Shown here in pieces: positions 9,746 to 16,196 of a DNA stretch of 16,196 nucleotides (within the stretch, counting starts at the first letter, position 1; each line of letters starts with the position of its first letter). Position numbers and translations under genes: made by a program. Source of the stretch: Usnea hakonensis (lineage: Eukaryota > Ascomycota > Lecanoromycetes > Lecanorales > Parmeliaceae); assembly GCA_013423325.1 (NCBI GenBank), contig BLJB01000687.1, forward strand, positions 1 to 16,196. Direction: 5' to 3'. Below the pieces are notes generated by a model. It was not told the DNA's origin. It searched no databases and saw only the letters and a list, made by a program, of their open reading frames with translations.

Positions 9746-10321
9746 TAATACACAACCTGTAGATATTGAATCTTATACAACGAAAGTAGAAGACGCGGAT
9801 GACTGGGGATCCACAGTGTGGTGGGACCTTTCGCACTTATTCGACTTCGATATTGACGCTTCTAGTCTCCGGAGCAGTGTAACTTGCCTGCTCACGAATT
9901 TGATGAGTAGTGAGCCCCGAGAAGATTAACTTCTCTTACGTATGAAGGAATGATTCAAAATCACGACCCAACAGTCCCTTTCTAGAATTGGGATGTCATG
10001 CAAGATGTGAATATAAGTTTCTGCTTTCTCCAACTCACGTCTTCGCTAGGTAAAGGTTCGGTATCAGATCCTCTCTGCCAGACACACCTACTCCCCTGCG
10101 AGCTCTGAGTCTAGCTTTATTGACGTACTAGCTTCGTGGAATTTCCGCTTTCCAGCGGAGGAAATTCTCCGACCGAGAATGTTGGAGAAAACCTTTGGTG
10201 GGGATGGCGAATTGTGGACTCTTACCTTCCCGATCAAGCCGAGCAGCTAGGTAGGTAGCAATTCTCTTTTTGCGAATCCTCGCAACGGGAACTTTTCTCG
10301 GTCATTCTGCACTGACCGTCT
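9746..10321. other. Intergenic region downstream of the sulfite transporter
   Basis: This has ordinary base composition and no RIP signature. I found no convincing coding frame or splice-signal chain on either strand. It holds the 3' flank of the minus-strand transporter gene. A short imperfect inverted repeat lies at 10140-10166 (AATTTCCGCT against AGCGGAGGAAATT). Confidence 0.5.
10140..10166. repeat. Short imperfect inverted repeat (hairpin)
   Basis: AATTTCCGCT and AGCGGAGGAAATT are reverse complements apart from a 3-nt bulge, with a 4-nt loop TTCC. It lies about 155-180 bp downstream of the transporter stop codon on the strand leaving that gene. It could mark its 3' untranslated or polyadenylation region, but nothing proves a role. 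Confidence 0.35.
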
Positions 10322-12063
10322 TTACGCACTTTTGTCATCGAAATGCTTTTCTGCGAGCTCCTCCTTGCCTTCGAGGTCTTTCAAACACGGTGCAAACAGC
10401 AGATCCCCTGTAACGAGCTTCTTCAATGTTCCGCAGACGACCATGATCCAGAGCAACGTAACCATGATGGAAAATATCTGAAAGTATGAGATTAGCCTGA
10501 TTTTACTGAAGAATACCAAGCCGGTCTCCAAACGACCAACATATTACGTACCGTACCAAGCACATCAAAGAACATCGATGGAAGTTCTTTTCCTATTGTT
10601 GTTGTCGAAACAGTGAAAACCCCGAGCGGGAAAGTAAAGCCCCACCAGCCAATATTGAATGGGAATTTGCTGCTACTTATACTGGCGATCGCGAAGAAGA
10701 GCCAGACGACTGCGAAGCCCCACATGAAGAGGGCAGTAAGCCATCCCATAACATATAAGATCTCCCCGGCTTGTCCATTCGCAGCTTCGAGAGTGTGTGT
10801 CTTTGGAAGGATCTTTAACGATACTTTGCCTAATTGCATGATGGCGAAACCCCCTTGACCTAGGGGTCCTAGGGGTAGGAATACAGAGACAATGACTTCG
10901 CGTGGTGGTAGTTTGCATATCGTCAGGCGTTGGAAATAGATTACCAGAATGGCCATTGCGAGCGGGACACCAGTGCCCCACAGGATATATGATACAATGA
11001 CTGTCCAAAGAGCGTGTTGAGGGTTTGGCAAAATCTCGGCAACAACACCTCCGCTTGCCGCCGCGACAATCGGAGCGACAATTGGTAAAAGCCAGGCCGC
11101 TGTCATGGTCGAAAGCTCGGTTTTATGGAAGTACATTCTAGTACGAACAACGTCAGTTGCTTCCTTTGCTTGGCGGCAAAGGTGGAATTCGTGACGATTG
11201 GAACTCACATAACGAAAGGAAGATAGACACAGGTGAAGACGGAAATCACGACGTCAACCCACCACAACGCCCAAGCCTGGTCTCGTTAAACAAAAACTTG
11301 TGGCGCCAGTACGGGCGAACATTTACCAGATTTGCGGCTTTTGGCCCCCACGCAGGCACACAGACGAAAACGATCATATTGACGATCGTTGCAAGGCCCA
11401 TTGGAAATGTGCCGATGAATAGCGACTGCGCTGGGTGCCTTATCATTGCAAACCAGATTGAAGGGTATATGGTGTAACGCAGAACGGATATGAAGAGAAA
11501 GATACTGAAGAGAAGGACATTCAAGGCAAAGATAACGACGGATATCCAATAGAGCCACCGGCCATTATAGGGCAAGTTGTGTAGCAGGATCGACACGATC
11601 CCGGTACCCATATTCACAGAAAACCACCTAACAGGGTACTCCCGTTAGCCAGATTCAGTCTGGCAGAGAATTTCTGAACATCGGCACTCGATTACATGGG
11701 ACGCTACCAATCGTCCAAAATTCGCCCAAGACAAGGTCAGGGAGAGAAGAAATCCAGACTTGCTTACGACGGTGTAAAGTTCCGGATGACTCTTCTCCAG
11801 CCTCGATGCTCTTTGGTGATCTTGATTCCTTCGTGCGCTTCGCGTTCACGAACTTCGGCTTCCGAAGGCTGCAGGCCGCAATCTTGCTCATCTGTGTCAA
11901 TAATGCCAGGAGGAGTGGCGGTAAATTCTCCCATTTCGAGCTTGAAGGTATCCCCAGACATCTCTTCCTTGGTCAAGTTTGAGGGAGCATGCTTGAGATT
12001 CGGAATCTCCTGATTATCTTGCATTTTAGTCGCGGCATGTACGCTATTCGCTCCAGAATCCAT
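10322..12063 (-). CDS. SSU1: SSU1-type sulfite efflux transporter (TDT family), five exons
   Basis: Exons run 12063-11768, 11627-11327, 11276-11209, 11137-10552 and 10477-10322, giving 468 aa. The introns (140, 50, 71 and 74 bp) have donors GTAAGC, GTAAAT, GTGAGT and GTACGT. Acceptors end TAG, CAG, TAG and CAG, and CTAAC, CTGAC or CTAAT-like branch sites are visible. The frame holds across all junctions, with an in-frame stop just upstream of the chosen ATG (G at -3 and +4). Residues 1-95 are hydrophilic. The remainder is a multi-pass membrane protein, about ten segments, with TDT-family signatures GTGIVSILLHNLPYN (about 107-121), LPPREVIVSVFLPLGPLGQG in exon 4, and GWWGFTFPLGVF. SSU1 proteins export sulfite across the plasma membrane; the related Mae1 branch carries malate. 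The GTGIVSILLHNLPYN signature favours SSU1. No RIP damage is present. Confidence 0.93.
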
Positions 12064-12388
12064 CGCGCAGGCTGAATGTTAGTATGGATGAGTGCAAAAA
12101 TCGCAATGTGCAATAGAAACTTGAACCCTTTATAAATCTTGTTCGCTGCTGCGAGGAGACCGCCGTCGGTGACCAATTGTTCTCGGATGCTGCGGAGAAG
12201 TGTGGAACCAATAAGAAGGGTAAGCCCTACGGAGGTTTCGGGAACGCTAGCAGGTTCGGCAGTGGTGGTACTACATGCCTTTAACTTATGAATCCATATG
12301 CCTTACATTTATCCTGTCATCTTTATAAGAGCTTGCTTTCCGTTGAAACGTTGACCATAATCATATTAGGCGGCGACCATTACCATTA
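12064..12388. promoter_or_regulatory. Shared divergent promoter region (325 bp)
   Basis: The transporter starts leftward at 12063 and the small mitochondrial gene starts rightward at 12389, so all 5' control of both lies in or through this gap. TTTATAAA at 12129-12136 is about 66 bp upstream of the transporter ATG. TTTATAAG at 12322-12329 is about 60 bp upstream of the other ATG. Both are TATA-box-like. I did not identify a specific transcription-factor site. The composition is normal, with no RIP. Confidence 0.5.
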
Positions 12389-12932
12389 ATGATGTCTCGG
12401 TTACTCGTACCCACGCGCGCCATACGTCTATCCATACGTCTATCTCCAATCGGGCAAAGAGGAAGAGCTCACCCCACCTTCAAAAATCACCCATCATTCT
12501 CTACCACTACAACTCGCGGGCAGAAGGTTGAGGGAGACCTCTGCCGAGCGTGCGGGGCACCTCTAAACTCACCCGAAGCCGGTCCTGCTTCGCCAGCCGG
12601 CGTTTTGATGCCGGGGCTTTGGTGCGATATGGTCTGAATGTTGTAGTGAATAACCCTCCTAACTGATCTAGGCTCGTAGGTGGAGGAGCACTGATCGGTG
12701 GCTCCCTGTGCTATTTCCTCATACCATCATCCCATTCGAGCAGTAGTCAACATATAAAAGAGAGGATTCTTGGTAAGTGCAACACATCCAAATGGCAAGC
12801 CTTCACTGACAACTTGAAACTCCAGACCGAGAACGAAATCTTGAACGGGGGGAAGGCTACGTACAAGAAGACGAGACCGACGCGCAGAGGGCGGATGAAG
12901 CAAGGATCATGAAGGCGAGAAGACCAAAATGA
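12389..12932 (+). CDS. Small predicted mitochondrial single-pass membrane protein, three exons
   Basis: Exons run 12389-12621, 12672-12772 and 12826-12932, giving 146 aa. Intron 1 (50 bp) has donor GTGCGA, branch CTAAC and acceptor TAG. Intron 2 (53 bp) has donor GTAAGT, branch CTGAC and acceptor CAG. The frame is continuous across both. Residues 1-42 are rich in Arg and Ser, lack acidic residues and end in PSFSTTTTRG, typical of a fungal mitochondrial presequence. A hydrophobic segment (about residues 79-95, LVGGGALIGGSLCYFLI) should span a membrane. The last ~45 residues are highly charged and end KARRPK. A second ATG at 12392 has the better context (A at -3). I do not recognise the family. 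The fit of two introns, presequence, membrane segment and stop makes a real gene likely. Confidence 0.72.
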
Positions 12933-13200
12933 AGTGATGGGGATACGTTGTTCCGCCTGTGATTTAGTGCAATCTTGTTGAATGATTTTATGGAGTAGAT
13001 ACAATGTAAAGGGTTTAGTCTCACCAATATAGAAGCTCTATTCTTTCACGTGTGAAAATAGTGCGGTATATCACTCTGTCCTATCTCCAAGCAGGATAGA
13101 TCCTGGCCCTCTCTGAGATAGAAGGATGCTTTGCAAGCAACTTGCCTCGGGACAGTCCCCCTCCCACAGTCCCCCTACACTGAAAAAGGCCTCTAATTGG
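12933..13200. other. 3' flank and border of the gene island
   Basis: This is normal-composition sequence without a credible gene. It carries the 3' flank of the small mitochondrial gene and, near its right end, a duplicated C-rich motif. RIP-type composition begins at about 13200-13240. Confidence 0.45.
13152..13176 (+). repeat. Two direct copies of ACAGTCCCCCT at the RIP border
   Basis: ACAGTCCCCCT occurs at 13152-13162 and again at 13166-13176, a 14-bp period. It is followed by ACACTG and then by the degraded block. C-rich short repeats at the edge of a degraded block may be a transposon end. I did not find its reverse complement elsewhere in the window. Confidence 0.5.
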
Positions 13201-13316
13201 CCAAATAAGCGAGGCGGGTAATAGCCGTAGCCACCTAGCTTAGTATAGCCTTAGTATAGAAGATATTAAATATATTTATAACTTTCTTTATTGATTTCGA
13301 TTTATATATCTAAGTA

Positions 13317-13407
13317 GGGTATTATATAGTAACGAGATATAGTAATCTAATTAGTAAAAGCTTAGCTTTTACTAGAAGGTACCTGGTTCAAATTAGGCTA
13401 AATACCC
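13317..13407 (+). repeat. tRNA-like sequence, possible SINE or tRNA relic
   Basis: GGGTATT at 13317-13323 pairs perfectly with AATACCC at 13401-13407, a 7-bp acceptor-like stem 91 nt apart end to end. GGTTCAAATTA (13385-13395) matches most of the pol III B box. CTTTTAC at 13366-13372 resembles the anticodon loop of lysine tRNA (UUU). A TAGTAACGAGA stretch lies where an A box would be. The segment is longer than a tRNA, and a 9-bp perfect hairpin (13353-13361 with 13365-13373) occupies the middle. The T-stem does not pair well, so it is not a functional tRNA gene. An A-rich stretch follows (13415-13440). Confidence 0.4.
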
Positions 13408-13556
13408 CCCTACTAAAAAAAACGGAAATAATTAAAAAACTATATATTCTTAAATAAATCTTATAAAAGAAAATTCTAAAATAAGCTAGTTATCTTTAAT
13501 TCTACTTTCTATTTAATATTTAGCTATAAATAATCACCTAAACTAAGCTAATCTAC

Positions 13557-13627
13557 TCCTAAAATAGGTCTCTAAAAAAATTAGAAAATCTTTTTTTCTA
13601 ATTTTTTTCACTAAGACTATTTTAGGA
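13557..13627. repeat. Hairpin-forming inverted repeat (71 bp)
   Basis: The outer arms TCCTAAAATAG (13557-13567) and CTATTTTAGGA (13617-13627) are perfect reverse complements. The inner arms 13574-13588 and 13594-13608 are perfect 15-bp complements around a 5-nt loop. The bases between are partly paired. Weaker symmetry continues outward. It may be a degraded MITE or the fold of a terminal repeat. Confidence 0.6.
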
Positions 13628-13672
13628 ATAGACTTAGGAAGTAGGGTTATTTAGAAGTAGTTATATAGTAGG

Positions 13673-13701
13673 TATATATATATATATATTATATATATAT
13701 T
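13673..13701. repeat. TA-dinucleotide microsatellite
   Basis: A nearly uninterrupted TA run with one phase change at 13690. RIP can create such runs from CA and TG repeats, so its origin may be a mutated CA repeat. Confidence 0.8.
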
Positions 13702-13789
13702 ACTATACTATAATAAGATACTACTCTAGTAGCGGTAGCGAGGATCCTAGCTTAGCTAAAGTATCTTCTAATTATAATATATCTTCTAT

Positions 13790-15830
13790 ACGAGGTTTTA
13801 TTACCTTTATCTTCTTCCTCGCTACTATAATCTCTTTAAGAGCTTTCTAATTTATCTTTTCTTTAGCTTTATAATCTTATTAAGACTCTAATCTCTATTA
13901 TTTATATAACTTAGAGTCTAAACCCTACTTAGTACGAGTAGTTATTAAAATAGAAGGATCTAGATTATACTCTTCTAGAAGGATAAATCGACGCTATTAA
14001 CTAGTTCGTATAAGCTATTCGATAAGAGGTAGGGTTAATTTAGGAGGTCCTTATAAGATAGGAGGAGATAAATTATTAAAATTATTAATATTAGTAAAGT
14101 CTTTTAGGGCTAGGTCTAATAGTAACGGACTTAGTATACTTATATAGCCTTAGGAAGGTATTTAACTAGGCTTTTAAAGAGGCTATATACCTAGAAACTA
14201 GATATCGTTATTACTATTATTATCGGTAACGAAAATATTATTAAGGTCGGAAATACGTTTTTTTAGAGAAGTAGACTTATAGATTAAAGACAGATAAAGT
14301 CTCTCTACTTTCTTTAGACTAAATTTACTATAAAAAATTGGAGGGTAGTTATCTTTTTTTATCTTTCTAAATCTATTCTAAATACTTCTCCGCTCTTACC
14401 TTATCGATTTCTTTAGCTCGAGTCTTTTATCTTAAATCTCGGTTTTTTTCGTTAGTAGCCTTACGCCCTATTAATATATATTATCTACTTCTATTCTTCT
14501 TATACTTTAGCTCCTCGTTATTCTTTTTAGCTACTATAAATAATTAAGGTAAAGGGGTCTTTATATACTTCTTACTAAATATTTAATTTACCTTCTAAAT
14601 AGTCTTTAATATCTTCTATAAATACTCCTTAGCGCGGTAACCCTCTAAGATCTTACTATAAATTTTATAGGCCGAGGATACTCTAGCCTCTAAGAGATCT
14701 AGTCCTCGCCGGTAATACTTAGATTATATAGGCTCCGGAATAGGCCCTTAGTTATTATCGCTATTAGAGTTACTACTAGACTAGCTTAAAGTATCCTCGT
14801 AACTAGTTAATCTAGCGTAATCGGCTACTATAATAGCTAGATTAAATATTATTTACTAGCCTACTATAATTTTTAGAGTTTTTATAAGCTATCTCGGATA
14901 AAGTAGGGAGAGTAGAATTACGATTCCCTTAATAATATAGTAATATAGCTAATATTTATAGAGTAAATTATATCTATTAGGTAAATAATACGCCTTTTAG
15001 TACGAATCCCCCTTAGGTACTCGAGAAGCTTTATTCTCTATATTAATAATTTAGCCTTTTACCGTAATTAATTCCCTATAAAGTAGTTTAATAACTTAAT
15101 AGATAATTTAACTAAGGAGTCCCTTAAAGAATAGTCTATTAGTATTAATATTATAGGGCGTATTCCTCTTCTAACGCTCTAGGTTCTACTAATAAATATA
15201 GATCTTTTTATCTACTTCTATAGTAATCTTTTCTACTACCTAGCTAATAGGAGTATAACGATTTATAGATTCCTTAATAGTAGTATAACTACTCTCGCCT
15301 CGCTAAGTTATATTATAGCCTAAATTTGGAAGGAGTTTAGTATAAGCTATAATAAATTAAGACTCCTATCTCTAATAGAAGTTAATAAGATAATTTTAGT
15401 CCTTTTAGTATAAGTTATTAAGGAGGATACTACGATTTCGCTCTATAATATTAATAGTTTCCGACTTAATATACACCTATACTATATTAGCTAGTTCCTT
15501 CCTCTTTTTAAAAGGATAACCCTTATAAATAAGTCTCTTTTTAATCGCTTCGGCTATATACTAATAATATAATTAAAGTATATAGTCGCTACTAAGCTTA
15601 TCTATTTATAAACTAAGTTTTTAGGCTATATCTATACTAGCTATAGTAACTATGCCTCGTAGATCCTTTAATATCGAGTATAGATTTATCCTTTTTTTCG
15701 TTATTACTACTATTAGACCCGTAGTAAAGTTATTAAGAACTACTATAGGCCCTCTATAATTATTATAAAAGAATAAATTCTTTATATAATCGTTTATAAA
15801 TAAGAAGGTCGCTATAGATTCGGATTTAAT
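13790..15830 (-). pseudogene. RIP-destroyed MULE-type DNA transposase relic
   Basis: Read leftward, the degraded frame contains recognisable pieces. AEAIKKRLIYKGYPFKKRKE, with a tyrosine-rich LYYQY-like segment just before it (15500-15600), corresponds to the C-x-W-H region of MULE transposases with Cys and His read as Tyr. AYTKLLPNLGYNIT and the residues RGESSYTTIKES follow (about 15270-15350). RQKRNTPYNINTNRLF is at about 15130-15185, and a SWIM-finger-like YLPNRYNLLYKY at about 14945-14990. A lysine-rich C-terminal region extends to about 13800. Many TAA and TAG codons interrupt it. The MULE assignment rests on motif order and spacing; I did not identify terminal inverted repeats. Confidence 0.6.
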
Positions 15831-15849
15831 AAAATAATATATAATTAGA

Positions 15850-15917
15850 ATAATTGATTGATTGATTGTATTATACGCCTATGCTAGCTACTTGATGTGA
15901 GCTAATGAGGGTGCCAT
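15850..15917. other. Small unmutated island with an ATTG repeat
   Basis: Four tandem ATTG units (15853-15868) are followed by about 45 bases with several intact TG and CA dinucleotides (CTTGATGTGAGC, GGGTGCCATTA). The sequence on both sides is RIP-saturated. It may be single-copy sequence between repeats, or a later insertion. Confidence 0.5.
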
Positions 15918-16120
15918 TAAATTAGAATAATTATTAGGGTATTTATTATATAAATAATAATCGAAAGAGGTAGAATATTCTTATTTATATTAAATATAGT
16001 ATCCGTAATAATAATAAAATAGCTAGTAAATTATCTTACTATATAAATTTATTTAGGGCTAGTAAAGAAAAAGAACTCTACTTTTTATAATTATCTAATA
16101 TTCTTATTTATTATATACCT
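15918..16120. repeat. RIP-degraded AT-rich sequence, unidentified
   Basis: CA and TG are almost absent, with AATAATAAT-like low complexity. No coding pattern is seen. Normal composition returns at about 16122. Confidence 0.45.
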
Positions 16121-16137
16121 TTTGATATAGATCTGAG

Positions 16138-16196
16138 ATGATGGAAGGACGATCATTCCAATCCATGGTTGACAGCGGCAACGAGGCGTACGAGGC
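16138..16196 (+). CDS. Possible 5' end of a gene running off the window
   Basis: Two adjacent ATG codons at 16138 open a frame that stays open to the window end (19 codons plus two bases). It reads MMEGRSFQSMVDSGNEAYEA, taking the last codon as GCN. The composition is normal and codons such as GAC, AGC, GGC, AAC and GAG are balanced, unlike the degraded DNA just upstream. The fragment is too short to identify, and an open frame of this length can arise by chance. Confidence 0.25.
   Translation, partial: MMEGRSFQSMVDSGNEAYE

Noticed and set aside
10613..11008. Open frames on both strands within the transporter gene (plus 10613-10858, minus 10673-11008)
   Set aside because: They overlap the well-supported exon 4 in other frames and have no independent motif or splice support.
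11157..11477. 106-aa plus-strand open frame
   Set aside because: It is the antisense shadow of transporter exons 2 and 3 and intron 3.
11655..11900. 81-aa minus-strand open frame
   Set aside because: It runs through intron 1 of the transporter in a different frame from exon 1. The GTAAGC donor and the CTAAC/TAG acceptor explain the region better.
11973..12176. 67-aa minus-strand open frame beginning upstream of the transporter start
   Set aside because: It overlaps exon 1 in another frame and has no recognisable pattern. The ATG at 12063 has good context and leads directly into the conserved protein.
12389..12637. Unspliced 82-aa reading of the mitochondrial gene ending at TGA 12635
   Set aside because: The spliced model uses a 50-bp intron with a CTAAC branch site and keeps the frame into a membrane segment and a second intron. 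The unspliced version ends within the predicted intron.
12747..13004. 85-aa minus-strand open frame
   Set aside because: It is antisense to exons 2 and 3 of the small mitochondrial gene, which is supported by splice signals and frame continuity.
13317..13407. Functional tRNA-Lys gene
   Set aside because: The length is 91 nt, the T-stem and anticodon stem pair poorly, and a perfect hairpin occupies the middle. It is kept only as a tRNA-like repeat.
1..16196. CRISPR array, bacterial operon or phage-like system
   Set aside because: There are no regularly spaced repeats, Shine-Dalgarno-led gene strings or prokaryotic genes. Introns and RIP show that the DNA is from a filamentous fungus.

Overview
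The window looks like a piece of a filamentous ascomycete (Pezizomycotina) genome. Two short stretches of ordinary sequence, each with compact fungal introns, sit among long AT-rich blocks that have been heavily mutated by RIP (repeat-induced point mutation). In those blocks CpA and TpG dinucleotides are almost gone while CpG, CpC and CpT survive. ATG and TGA codons are therefore nearly absent, and the dead reading frames are broken only by TAA and TAG. The sequence does not allow a species call.

Layout. Positions 1-90 are unmutated edge sequence with no visible gene. About 90-1176 is RIP-degraded DNA with no recognisable coding content. Positions 1177-9004 appear to be one short LTR element with 162-bp LTRs and GCGAT on both sides. 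A complete Ty3/gypsy-type retrotransposon (1490-7321) is nested in it, with 246-bp LTRs, a 5-bp CGTTA target duplication, and gag, protease, RT, RNase H, integrase and chromodomain-like relics. About 9005-9745 is more RIP-degraded DNA.

About 9746-13200 is an intact gene island with two divergent, intron-containing genes. One is an SSU1-type sulfite efflux transporter on the minus strand (10322-12063, five exons, 468 aa). The other is a small predicted mitochondrial membrane protein on the plus strand (12389-12932, three exons, 146 aa). They share a 325-bp intergenic region with TATA-like sequences about 60 bp upstream of both start codons.

From about 13200 to 16120 the sequence is RIP-degraded again. 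It holds a tRNA-like or SINE-like sequence, a hairpin-forming inverted repeat, and a minus-strand relic of a MULE-type transposase. The last ~60 bases return to normal composition and may be the start of another gene.

The most interesting points are these. RIP stops inside both LTRs of the gypsy element in mirror image, so the outer ends escaped while the inner ends are saturated. The nested short LTR element appears to lack pol. The small mitochondrial gene is one I do not recognise. The tRNA-like sequence keeps a nearly intact B box inside RIP-saturated DNA. All gene models were built by hand from splice signals and frame continuity; no database search was possible.
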